Of a DNA stretch of 9,119 nt, positions 1-6,572 are shown piece by piece. Position numbers and translations under genes: made by a program. Within the stretch, counting starts at the first letter, position 1. Every line of letters begins with the position of its first letter. The notes beneath the pieces are model-generated. The model was not told the DNA's origin. It saw only the letters and a list, made by a program, of their open reading frames with translations, and did not search any database. Origin of the DNA: Spirochaetaceae bacterium (GTDB lineage: Bacteria > Spirochaetota > Spirochaetia > B11-G9); the NCBI GenBank assembly GCA_030600745.1, contig JAUVLL010000105.1, positions 1 through 9,119 on the forward strand, read 5' to 3'.

Positions 1-43
1 TATTGGTGATCCGACTCTTGATTTCTGCTACGTTATCAGTCAT
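1..43 (-). CDS. 5' end of an unidentified gene leaving the window
   Basis: Reading leftward, a strong ribosome binding site (AGGAGGTG, complement of about 51-58) precedes ATG at 43-41 at a normal distance, and the frame stays open to the window edge: M-T-D-N-V-A-E-I-K-S-R-I-T-N. Only 14 residues are visible, which is too few to name a family. A possible promoter (154-182) lies about 100 bp upstream and shares its sequence with the region in front of the repeat lipoprotein gene, so the two genes may be co-regulated. The start is well supported; the product is unknown. Confidence 0.6.
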   Translation of the reverse strand, partial: MTDNVAEIKSRITN

Positions 44-153
44 TATTATTTCACCTCCTGGGTGTTTTTGTGGTTTTAGCTAACTCATTACACCACATGG
101 AGGTATTTTTAAAAAGAGCTAAGAATCGCTCAGTTTAGGTATTACTTAACCTA

Positions 154-197
154 ATTATCAGCTATTAAACTTTGCCTGTATATAAGAATAAGTCTTA
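154..197 (-). promoter_or_regulatory. Putative leftward promoter with palindromic operator (copy A)
   Basis: On the minus strand TATACA (182-177), a 17-bp spacer and GATAAT (159-154) form a plausible -35/-10 pair aimed at the gene starting at 43. Directly upstream is the interrupted palindrome TAAGA-N5-TCTTA (183-197). The same palindrome, -35 and much of the spacer recur in front of the lipoprotein gene (4077-4120). An element abutting the -35 box is where a NarL/FixJ-type activator often binds. The site is read directly from the sequence; its use as a promoter is inferred. Confidence 0.4.
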
Positions 198-200
198 GAA
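164..200. repeat. 37-bp direct repeat, copy A
   Basis: Matches 4087-4123 at 34 of 37 positions, with the last 24 bases (177-200) identical. In the other copy the final bases are the last codon and stop of the response regulator gene. The two copies are in the same orientation 3.9 kb apart and bracket the GxxExxY and lipoprotein genes. Weaker resemblance may continue to the right (a shared GATCA). It could be a shared promoter/operator, a duplicated 3' gene end, or a recombination scar. Confidence 0.8.
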
Positions 201-283
201 GATTATTGATCACAAACCACTTACTAATCAAAATATTTGAAGCAGCAAACCATTTTCGGGTGTACTAACATATGTATCAGCTT

Positions 284-340
284 ACAAGGATACAGGAATT
301 TGCAATCAAAGGAGTACTTTGCCTATGAAACATGAAGATT
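284..340 (+). repeat. GxxExxY leader, copy 1 (intact gene)
   Basis: This leader and start region of the intact GxxExxY gene recurs in degenerate form at 783-852 (37 of 45 bases identical between 296-340 and 801-845) and more loosely at 6553-6598. It contains the ribosome binding site AAAGGAG (308-314). The other copies are fossils, so this copy marks what the functional unit looks like. Confidence 0.7.
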
Positions 341-720
341 TAACTCACAATATTATTGGATGCGCCATGGAAGTCCACAAGTATTTTGGTAATGGATTTC
401 AGGAAAAAATCTATCAAAGGGCATTAGCAATTGAACTGAACTATGCAGGGATTCAGTTTAAAAGAGAGAAAGAGATGGATATTCTATATAGAGGAAGACA
501 TATTGGAACAAGAAGAGTCGATTTTTTTGTTGAGAATACAATTATGGTAGAAATTAAGGCAGTAATACAACTGGAAGATGTACACCTGGCTCAGGCAATG
601 AACTATGTGGAAGCATATAAGATGGAAATAGGACTGTTAATAAATTTTGGAAGTAAAAGTTTGCAGTTCAAGAGAGTGCATAACAACAACCGACCGACCA
701 TGATTAAAGGATTATCCTGA
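325..720 (+). CDS. GxxExxY family protein (PD-(D/E)xK-like nuclease fold)
   Basis: A 131-residue protein with the family hallmarks. The name-giving motif is G24-F-Q-E27-K-I-Y30; D66 (VDFF) and E76-I-K78 match a PD-(D/E)xK catalytic core; Q90-A-M-N-Y94 matches the QxxxY motif common in such nucleases; the GLLINFG strand lies near residue 105. The family start MKHEDLTH favours ATG at 325 over the in-frame TTG at 319, which would sit only 4 nt from the ribosome binding site (10 nt for ATG). Length is normal. The last codons (from 709) lie inside the downstream palindrome cluster, so the tail -K-G-L-S may be recently acquired. The biochemical role of the family is not firmly known; nuclease activity is a fold-based inference. 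It is not obviously part of an operon. Confidence 0.92.
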   Translation: MKHEDLTHNIIGCAMEVHKYFGNGFQEKIYQRALAIELNYAGIQFKREKEMDILYRGRHIGTRRVDFFVENTIMVEIKAVIQLEDVHLAQAMNYVEAYKMEIGLLINFGSKSLQFKRVHNNNRPTMIKGLS

Positions 721-789
721 TTGCCTTGATTGGAAGATTGGCTGATTTTTTTTTAATCAGGGTAATCAGGATAATCCATCCAATCAAGG
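709..789. repeat. Palindrome cluster with interleaved stems (REP-like)
   Basis: GGATTATCCTGATT (709-722) is perfectly complementary to AATCAGGATAATCC (764-777). CCTTGATTGGA (724-734) is perfectly complementary to TCCAATCAAGG (779-789). A smaller hairpin, CTGATT (742-747) with AATCAG (755-760) around a T-run, lies between them. The order A-B-A'-B' means the two long stems cannot form as nested hairpins; they are alternatives or a pseudoknot. The unit is made of variants of AATCA(A)GG in both orientations. The first arm overlaps the end of the GxxExxY gene. The T-run could also let it end that transcript. Confidence 0.85.
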
Positions 790-852
790 TTCAAACAGTT
801 GAATGTGCAGTCAAAAGAATACTTAGCCCATGAAACATTAAGAATTAACCGT
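783..852 (+). pseudogene. Fossil 5' end of a second GxxExxY gene
   Basis: Bases 801-845 match the leader and first codons of the intact gene at 37 of 45 positions. At 831 the start reads ATG AAA CAT TAA, the intact gene's Met-Lys-His followed by a stop where Glu should be. Similarity fades after about 850 and no further GxxExxY coding sequence is visible before the terminator at 950. This looks like a decayed or 3'-truncated tandem copy. The AT-rich stretch from 853 to 949 holds nothing else I recognise. Confidence 0.65.
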
Positions 853-949
853 ACCACTTTTTTTATGGATAATTTTCAGTTTTGATATATACACTTATAA
901 TTAACTATTGTAAGGCATATTGTATAAAAAAATAAGTTTTAAACAAAAC

Positions 950-977
950 ACGCTATGCCCTTCTTAAGGCATAGCGT
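950..977 (-). terminator. Rho-independent terminator of the lipoprotein gene
   Basis: ACGCTATGCC (950-959) pairs perfectly with GGCATAGCGT (968-977) over a loop of 8. Read leftward, the stem is followed by a T-rich tract (GTTTTGTTTAAAAC and then a T7 run). It lies 23 bp past the lipoprotein stop codon. A third TAAGGCATA at 911-919 could pair with the left arm as an alternative structure. Confidence 0.88.
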
Positions 978-1000
978 ATTCAAATTATTAAAAAAATACA

Positions 1001-4000
1001 TTATGGGATTGTAACTGTATAGACCTCTGATAAATAGGTTCCTTCACTAACCTCATCCCAAGTTATTAGGTAAATGTCATAACTCCCTGAAGGAAAAACT
1101 TTTTCAAAATTTCCATCAACGTCTCGTAATGTTGGGAAAGAACCATCCTGCATAATATATGACCCTCCAACAATAGCCTCTTCAGATATTGGAACACCAT
1201 GTGTTAATGCATATACTTGAATAGTTGGTTCAAGTCCACCACCATAATCAACCCATGTATTAGAATAGGCTGTACCTGCTAATCCATATATCTTACTATC
1301 TACAATAGTAATTTTGGATGTGTCAAGAAATGCCGGCGGTGTTTTAAATGTCAAATCCATGGGTACTGCCCCCATTGTATGTCCGGTAGTATCCTCAATA
1401 TTTGAAATTGTTAAAGTCAGAGTATCATCATTAGATAATGCACTATTAAGTGTCAAAACAACAGTTCTATTATCCTGTACCGCGACAGAGGAGACACTTG
1501 CTGTATGGTTGGAAATTATATAATTACCAGCATTCCCGGCAGTAGCACTGGTAACTGGCTCAGAAAATTCTAGAAATATCTCTGTCGAAGAGAGAAAAAG
1601 TACCATACCTGGTGCTGGTGGTGTAATATCAGCCGTCACTGTCACTGGAAACGAATCAGTGAGTCCATTGTCTGAAGTTACTGTAACAGTACAGGAACCT
1701 TCACCAACACCAACAATATTGGTCGCATTTGAGATAAGACCAACAACATCTGAATTTGATGTACTTACTGTCCAACCCTCTTCCATTGAGCCGGAAGGTA
1801 AAAACTCTACACTAATATCCCTGAACTCCTCGTTAACTTCAATAGTTAAAGAATCAATATCTAAATCATCATCATCATGTATTCTTATACTGGTTGCAAG
1901 TGTACCAGTTTCGACTACGCATTCAGCAGAAAACCCACCATCTGAAGTTGTAACCGTAATGGTAGCCCATCCACTACCTTCTGCTGTTACAAGACCATTT
2001 GCATATACTGTGGCTACAGTCTCATCATCTGAACTCCAGGTTACACTTTGATCCGAAGCTCCAACAGGATAAACTATTTCTGTTAAATCAGTTGAATCAC
2101 CAACATAGATACCAACCCAAATCTCATCAATTGCAACTCCTGTAACCGGAACATTAACAGTCACAGTACTAGTATCTTCAAAATTACCATCTTCCGTTGA
2201 TACAGTTATTACTGCACTACCATCTGAAATTCCTGTTACAAGACCTGTTGAACTTACTGTTGCTACAGCTGTGTTATCAGATGACCAGGTTACATTCTGG
2301 TTTGTTGAGCTTGCCGGTGAAAGAGTTGCTGTTAGCTGGGTTGTGTCTGGAGCATCTATTGTAATGGTTGCAGGACTAAGTGATATACCCGTAACAGGAA
2401 CATTTACAGTCACAGTGCAGCTGTCGGTAAAAGAACCATCAGCAGTTGTTATTGTTATAACTGCTGTTCCGTCAGCAACACTGGATACAAGACCGCTTGT
2501 ATTTACTGTTGCTGCAGATGTATTATCAGATGACCATGTCACGCTTGAGTTTGTCGGATTTGCCGGTGATAAAGTAGCTGTAAGCTGAGTTGTATTTGGA
2601 GCATCTATCGTAACAGCAGAAGTATTCAGAGTAACACCTGTTACAGTTGTTACTACTGTAACTGTACATGTATCTGATATTGTACCATTTGTAGTATCTG
2701 CACTAGTCACTGTTATGGTAGTACTACCATCCGCAACAGCTGTTATAAGTCCCGATACACTTACAGTTGCTGCTGCTTCATTACTTGATACCCAGCTTAT
2801 ACTATCATTTGTTGGATTTACAGGTGTAAAAGTTATTGTAAGCTGTTCTGTTAATCCCTTCTCAATTTGGGTAGTGGCTTTATTTAAAGTAATATCTGTC
2901 ACAGATGTCACCACCGTAACTGTACATGTATCAGTATATGATCCATCCCCTGCTGTCACTGTTATTGTAGCAGTTCCATCAGCAAAAGCTTCTACCAGCC
3001 CTGATGAACTAACATTTACTACAGCTGTATTACTGGATGACCAGATTACATTTTGATTCGTTGCATCAACAGGAGCAATTGTCTCTATAAGTTGTTCTGT
3101 TAATCCCTTCTCGATTTGAGTAGTTGCTTTATTCAGAGTTACACCGGTTACAGCTACGGGAGTTGATGTCACAGTAACAACACAACCAACACTGGTAAAT
3201 CCACCATCTACCGTAGTTGTAGTAATGGTAGCAGATCCCTCTGAAGCCCCTGTTATCAACCCGTTAACTACAGTTACAGAAGCATCACTACTTGCCCATG
3301 TAACACTTTGATTTGAAGCTCCAGCAGGCGAAATAATAGCTGTCAATTGTTCAGTATTTCCTGTTAATACTATTGTGGAAGTTTTATTCAAAGCTACACC
3401 TGTTACAGGAACATTAACTGTTACTGTATAAGTTGCTGTATAACCACTATCTACTGTTGTTACTGTTATTATGGAAGTACCATCAGCAAGTCCTGTTACA
3501 AGACCTGAAGTGCTAACAGATGCAACAATTTCCTCACTGGATGACCAGGTTACATCCGTATTTGATGCATCACCAGGAGCAATTGTTTCTATAAGCTGAA
3601 CTGTATCACTTGCATCAATTGTACCAGATGAAATATTTAGAGTTACACCAGTTACTGGTGTTCCGACCGTGACATCACAAGTTTCAGTAAAACTACCATC
3701 TTCAGTTGTTACTGTTATAATAACAGACCCATTTGTTACTGCAGTAACTAAACCAGAAGAATCAACTGTAGCTACAGATTCGCTACCAGATGACCAGGTT
3801 ACAACTTTATTACTGGCATTTGCAGGGCTGATAGTCGCATCCAATTGTTCTGTATCACCTGCAAGAATTGTCACAACCGTCGTATCAAGACTGACACCAG
3901 TTACTCCAATAATTTCAGGAGGAAGATCCGGACTGCCGGACGCTGGACAACCCACAAAGATTGCAAGTAAAACAAGTGTTGCAACAACGGACATTAGTTT

Positions 4001-4039
4001 CAAAAATACTTTTTTTTGTTTCTTTCTCTCTTTTTTCAT
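1001..4039 (-). CDS. Large BIG_2-repeat surface lipoprotein (adhesin-like)
   Basis: A 1012-residue protein. The N-terminus is a basic stretch followed by a hydrophobic core (residues 11-29) and a lipobox ending V-G-C31, so it is probably a lipoprotein anchored at Cys31 and exported by Sec. Residues 46-714 hold eight BIG_2 immunoglobulin-like repeats of about 83 residues, each opening with VTGV(T/S)L, with VTWSS and (S/T)GLVT in the middle and closing with TVTV. Residues 715-803 are a ninth, divergent repeat. Residues 804-903 resemble an SbsA-type Ig-like domain (FLEFSEPV..., LTLTISN), and 904-1012 form a unique C-terminal domain. Proteins of this build are usually surface-exposed and bind partners or matrix; the ligand here is unknown. 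Start: ATG at 4039 with only a weak ribosome binding site (GATGG). It lies 78 bp after the response regulator and ends at a clear terminator. Repeats 4/5 and 6/7 are especially alike, suggesting recent internal duplication or conversion. Confidence 0.93.
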   Translation of the reverse strand: MKKERKKQKKVFLKLMSVVATLVLLAIFVGCPASGSPDLPPEIIGVTGVSLDTTVVTILAGDTEQLDATISPANASNKVVTWSSGSESVATVDSSGLVTAVTNGSVIITVTTEDGSFTETCDVTVGTPVTGVTLNISSGTIDASDTVQLIETIAPGDASNTDVTWSSSEEIVASVSTSGLVTGLADGTSIITVTTVDSGYTATYTVTVNVPVTGVALNKTSTIVLTGNTEQLTAIISPAGASNQSVTWASSDASVTVVNGLITGASEGSATITTTTVDGGFTSVGCVVTVTSTPVAVTGVTLNKATTQIEKGLTEQLIETIAPVDATNQNVIWSSSNTAVVNVSSSGLVEAFADGTATITVTAGDGSYTDTCTVTVVTSVTDITLNKATTQIEKGLTEQLTITFTPVNPTNDSISWVSSNEAAATVSVSGLITAVADGSTTITVTSADTTNGTISDTCTVTVVTTVTGVTLNTSAVTIDAPNTTQLTATLSPANPTNSSVTWSSDNTSAATVNTSGLVSSVADGTAVITITTADGSFTDSCTVTVNVPVTGISLSPATITIDAPDTTQLTATLSPASSTNQNVTWSSDNTAVATVSSTGLVTGISDGSAVITVSTEDGNFEDTSTVTVNVPVTGVAIDEIWVGIYVGDSTDLTEIVYPVGASDQSVTWSSDDETVATVYANGLVTAEGSGWATITVTTSDGGFSAECVVETGTLATSIRIHDDDDLDIDSLTIEVNEEFRDISVEFLPSGSMEEGWTVSTSNSDVVGLISNATNIVGVGEGSCTVTVTSDNGLTDSFPVTVTADITPPAPGMVLFLSSTEIFLEFSEPVTSATAGNAGNYIISNHTASVSSVAVQDNRTVVLTLNSALSNDDTLTLTISNIEDTTGHTMGAVPMDLTFKTPPAFLDTSKITIVDSKIYGLAGTAYSNTWVDYGGGLEPTIQVYALTHGVPISEEAIVGGSYIMQDGSFPTLRDVDGNFEKVFPSGSYDIYLITWDEVSEGTYLSEVYTVTIP
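1631..3904 (-). repeat. Nine tandem BIG_2 coding repeats (about 250 bp period)
   Basis: The nine modules occupy protein residues 46-803 of the lipoprotein. Periodic DNA similarity is easy to see, for example ATGACCAGGTTACA-like blocks at 2281, 3540 and 3790. The closest pairs share long DNA stretches: 2850-2898 with 3092-3141 (module 5 with 4), and 2324-2364 with 2574-2614 (module 7 with 6). Such tracts make changes in module number by recombination likely. Confidence 0.88.
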
Positions 4040-4076
4040 AATACCATCATAAATAGAATTACTTTAACTAAATTTA

Positions 4077-4120
4077 AGTATAGGTAATTAAATTCTGCTT
4101 GTATATAAGAATAAGTCTTA
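4077..4120 (-). promoter_or_regulatory. Putative lipoprotein promoter with palindromic operator (copy B)
   Basis: On the minus strand TATACA (4105-4100), a 17-bp spacer and TATACT (4082-4077) form a promoter-like pair that would start transcription about 30 bp before the ATG at 4039. The palindrome TAAGA-N5-TCTTA (4106-4120) abuts the -35 and overlaps the stop codon of the response regulator gene. The arrangement is duplicated at 154-197. It would let the lipoprotein be expressed apart from the kinase and regulator genes, even though these lie in the same direction just upstream. Its use is inferred. Confidence 0.45.
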
Positions 4121-4123
4121 GAA
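4087..4123. repeat. 37-bp direct repeat, copy B
   Basis: Partner of 164-200 (34 of 37 identical; 4100-4123 exact). It covers the last two codons, including the stop, of the response regulator gene plus its immediate 3' flank, and supplies the -35 region of the putative lipoprotein promoter. Confidence 0.8.
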
Positions 4124-4768
4124 AGAATCGATCAACCCTAGCTTAATTGCACACTTAACAAGTTCAGTCTGATCATTAAATTCCATTTTTTTAAGTAAAT
4201 TATATCTGTGAACAAGAACAGTCTTCTTTTTTATACCCAGATCAACTGCTATTTCCTTGTAATTGGAACCTTCAGCCAGAAGACGAAAGACTGTTTGCTC
4301 TCTGTGAGTAAGATTGTTGTACCTGGATACAAGTGATTTTGTTATTTCTGATTTTCCTGAAGAAGATATTGCATCAGTTAATTTTTCGCTAAGAATAAAA
4401 TCTATATTTAATGGATTAGAAATAATTCTTTTAAATGAATCAAATGCATCCTCCTTAATTAAATATCCGTCAAGTTTTAAATATTGAGCCTTTTGTACAA
4501 GAAGAGGCTCCTTATGCATACTTAAAACTATAACCTTACAGGAAGGTTGATTTTCTTTAATAAATCCTGCAAGTTTTAATCCATCCTCACCACCAAGAGA
4601 AATATCTACAAAAGCAAAATTAAAATTAGTTTTATTCAAAGATTCTTCTGTGCTGGATACAGAATCTGTTTCAAAACAATATATATCTTCAAAGTTTTTC
4701 TCAAGAAATGTTCGCACACCCATTCTTAAAAAAGGATGATCATCTACTATTAGTATATTATTTGCCAT
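4118..4768 (-). CDS. NarL/FixJ-family response regulator
   Basis: A 216-residue protein with an N-terminal receiver domain (about 1-120) and a C-terminal LuxR-type helix-turn-helix (about 150-216). Receiver residues are all present: D9 and D10 for metal binding, D55 (FVDISLG) as phosphoacceptor, S83 in the switch position and K105. The HTH shows L-T-x-R-E at 153-157, the E-G-x3-K-E-I-A run around 166-174, and T183-V-L-V-H187 in the recognition helix. The ATG at 4768 is preferred: AGGA lies 5 nt upstream and it begins 1 nt after the kinase stop. An in-frame ATG at 4789 would instead overlap the kinase gene. The tight spacing implies translational coupling with the kinase, the likely phosphodonor. 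Targets are unknown; the duplicated palindrome at its own 3' end and at 183-197 is a candidate. Confidence 0.95.
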   Translation of the reverse strand: MANNILIVDDHPFLRMGVRTFLEKNFEDIYCFETDSVSSTEESLNKTNFNFAFVDISLGGEDGLKLAGFIKENQPSCKVIVLSMHKEPLLVQKAQYLKLDGYLIKEDAFDSFKRIISNPLNIDFILSEKLTDAISSSGKSEITKSLVSRYNNLTHREQTVFRLLAEGSNYKEIAVDLGIKKKTVLVHRYNLLKKMEFNDQTELVKCAIKLGLIDSF

Positions 4769-4769
4769 A

Positions 4770-5930
4770 TTAATCCTGTTCCTCAACAAAAGGGATTTTC
4801 ATTACTATTTTTAATCCCTTACCAATTTCTGTATCCAGTCTAAGATCAGCATTAAGAAGCTTTGCCTTATCTTCTACTGACCTTAGGACAGTATTATTAC
4901 TATCCATACCAATTCCATCATCCGTATATCGAATTATCAGAAAAGGTGCTGACTCCACCATATTTATTATAATATTTTCAGCCTTTGAGTGTTTTACTGC
5001 ATTCTGCAGGCATTCCTGTATTACTCTGAAAATAATTATTGGATAATAATCAGGATACAATTCATTATGAAAATCTGAAAGAGTATACTCAACTTTAATT
5101 AAGGAGACGACAGAAAATTGTGAGATTAGTTCCTCTACACTTGCTGCAAATTTTCCATTGGAGAATTCAGGAATCTTTAGATTATGGGAAAGATTCCGGA
5201 CACTATCGATGATCAGGTCAATATCCTCACTAGTATCATAACTACTCTCCAATAACTTCAATTTCAAAAAAACAAGCATCTGGCCAATATCATCATGCAG
5301 TTCCGAAGAAAGAAGATTATGAATCCTGTTTTCAGATTCTGAAATACTTTTCGCAAGTTCCCTGTGATACTGATGCCTGCGCTTTTCTCTATCAATACTG
5401 GCTGCAGCGCCAATAAGAAGCAAAAGAAGGATCACTACCATCAGGAGCAGGAGGATAAACAGAATACTCAAGGCCCTTTTCTGCTCTCCCGAAGCTTCAA
5501 AAAGAATTTGTCTAAGCTGCTTTATACCCTTCTGTATTTCAAAATACTCAACAGAAGTAATAACAATTGACTCTTTTCCTCCCTGAGCAAATTTATTTTT
5601 CAGTAAAAAATATAAACTATTTACAGTTATTTTACCAGATTCAGAAAATATCATGTTGTACTGAAGGACACCTGTTTCAAACGTATTGAGAATATCCTCT
5701 GCAAAAATTCTATCTATTATTCTGGATTCATCTTTTGTTTCCCCATCACACAGGGTTAGTAGATTAAATTCAATTTCATATACATCATCCAGAAGCTTTT
5801 CAAAAATACTGGAACTTTTTAAAGAAGAAAAAAAGAGAAACATAATAAGTAGTAATAAAGCTACAGATGAAAAAATACTTATAATAATATGTCTGGATTT
5901 AAATATTCCTGACTTTAATTGTGTTTGCAA
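4770..5930 (-). CDS. Membrane sensor histidine kinase, HisKA_3 (NarX/DesK) type
   Basis: About 386 residues from a TTG start at 5930, chosen because GGGAG (5941-5937) sits 6 nt upstream; the frame is open back to 5981, where a TTG would give 403 residues. Topology: a short cytoplasmic N-terminus, TM1 (about 14-36), an extracytoplasmic sensor region of roughly 115 residues with no family I recognise, TM2 (about 153-178), then a short linker helix. The dimerisation box E-L-H212-D-D-I-G-Q contains the phosphorylated histidine, typical of HisKA_3. The HATPase domain shows an N box (Q-E-C-L-Q-N310-A-V-K-H-S) and a G1 box (D337-D-G-I-G-M). The C-terminal glycine box is modest (E-I-G-K-G-L-K-I). It is immediately upstream of, and 1 nt from, its cognate regulator, and divergent from an ECF S-component-like gene with only 42 bp between the starts. 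Confidence 0.93.
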   Translation of the reverse strand: MQTQLKSGIFKSRHIIISIFSSVALLLLIMFLFFSSLKSSSIFEKLLDDVYEIEFNLLTLCDGETKDESRIIDRIFAEDILNTFETGVLQYNMIFSESGKITVNSLYFLLKNKFAQGGKESIVITSVEYFEIQKGIKQLRQILFEASGEQKRALSILFILLLLMVVILLLLLIGAAASIDREKRRHQYHRELAKSISESENRIHNLLSSELHDDIGQMLVFLKLKLLESSYDTSEDIDLIIDSVRNLSHNLKIPEFSNGKFAASVEELISQFSVVSLIKVEYTLSDFHNELYPDYYPIIIFRVIQECLQNAVKHSKAENIIINMVESAPFLIIRYTDDGIGMDSNNTVLRSVEDKAKLLNADLRLDTEIGKGLKIVMKIPFVEEQD

Positions 5931-5953
5931 CTTCAACTCCCAGCTACTATAAT
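5925..5953 (+). promoter_or_regulatory. Sigma70-type promoter of the S-component-like gene
   Basis: TTGCAA (5925-5930), a 17-bp spacer and a perfect TATAAT (5948-5953) point right. Transcription would begin near 5960, giving a short leader before the GTG at 5973. The -35 overlaps the presumed start of the divergent kinase gene, so expression of the two genes may interfere. Confidence 0.7.
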
Positions 5954-5972
5954 TGCATACAAGGGGATAATT

Positions 5973-6572
5973 GTGAATCAAAAAATAATTAGCATTCTAA
6001 AAATCAGATCCAGACCAACAATAGTCCTGGCTGTAATAATTTCCGTATTATTAAACTGTTTACTTAATCATATATGTGACACCTTTAAAATGCCTCTTTT
6101 CCTTGATTCCACCTTTACCGCTGTTACCGCAGCTCTATTCGGGATCATACCGGGGATTTTGACAGGTCTTTTCACAAACCTCCTTCAGGAAGTTATCCAT
6201 GGATTCCCACTATATTTTTATCCATTCGCTGTTGTAAATATGGCTACAGGCCTGCTTGTAGGACTCCTTGTAAAACATGGTTATTTTAGAACTTTCTTCG
6301 GAGTATTTCTTGTCATAATCTATACAACCCTTGTCAATGCACTGCTGGGTGCTTTGATAGTAACAATACTTTGGGGTGGAATAACCCACTCAGAGATGGA
6401 TTATATAACAAAGGTTCTTATTATGACCGGACAATCTGTATTCTCATCTGCATTTGTTGCAAGGATATTTGTCAATCTGGTGGATAAAGGAATAGCAGTA
6501 CTAATTGCCTATTTAATATATGTAAAGGTAAAAAATCAAGGCAATCAGGTAAATCAAGGTTCAAACATTTGA
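5973..6572 (+). CDS. ECF transporter S-component-like membrane protein
   Basis: A 199-residue, very hydrophobic protein with about five to six membrane segments. The blocks D-S-T-F-T-A-V-T-A-A-L-F-G and G-I-L-T-G-L-F-T-N, followed by Y-P-F-A-V-V-N-M-A-T-G, are typical of integral-membrane substrate-binding (S) subunits of energy-coupling-factor vitamin importers. The substrate cannot be told. The start is GTG at 5973, 6 nt after AGGGG; an upstream in-frame start at 5919 would overlap the kinase start and is less likely. No EcfT or ATPase genes are in view; many S proteins use shared, distant modules. Being divergent from a sensor kinase, it might supply or sense the kinase's ligand (inference). 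The last dozen or so residues (K-N-Q-G-N-Q-V-N-Q-G-S-N-I) are encoded by an invading repeat and look like a replaced C-terminus. Confidence 0.8.
   Translation: MNQKIISILKIRSRPTIVLAVIISVLLNCLLNHICDTFKMPLFLDSTFTAVTAALFGIIPGILTGLFTNLLQEVIHGFPLYFYPFAVVNMATGLLVGLLVKHGYFRTFFGVFLVIIYTTLVNALLGALIVTILWGGITHSEMDYITKVLIMTGQSVFSSAFVARIFVNLVDKGIAVLIAYLIYVKVKNQGNQVNQGSNI

Noticed and set aside
1..43. Possible YggS-like (PLP homeostasis) N-terminus
   Set aside because: The E-I-K-S-R-I stretch is compatible, but 14 residues cannot support a family name.
840..949. Search for an RNA gene or further coding sequence in the AT-rich gap
   Set aside because: No tRNA-like fold, conserved motif or open frame with a start signal was seen.
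1631..3904. Regularly spaced repeats suggesting a CRISPR-like array
   Set aside because: The period is about 250 bp, the units are coding and diverged, and they translate to BIG_2 domains.
1314..4052. Several plus-strand open frames of 69 to 130 codons across the lipoprotein gene
   Set aside because: They are antisense reflections of the Thr/Ser/Val-rich repeats, repeat with the same period, and lack ribosome binding sites.
4124..4789. Start of the response regulator at ATG 4789
   Set aside because: It adds seven residues before the receiver domain and overlaps the kinase gene; ATG 4768 has a proper AGGA and the usual receiver start.
5364..5952. Plus-strand frames of 68 and 88 codons inside the kinase gene
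   Set aside because: They are antisense to well-defined kinase domains and have no start signals.
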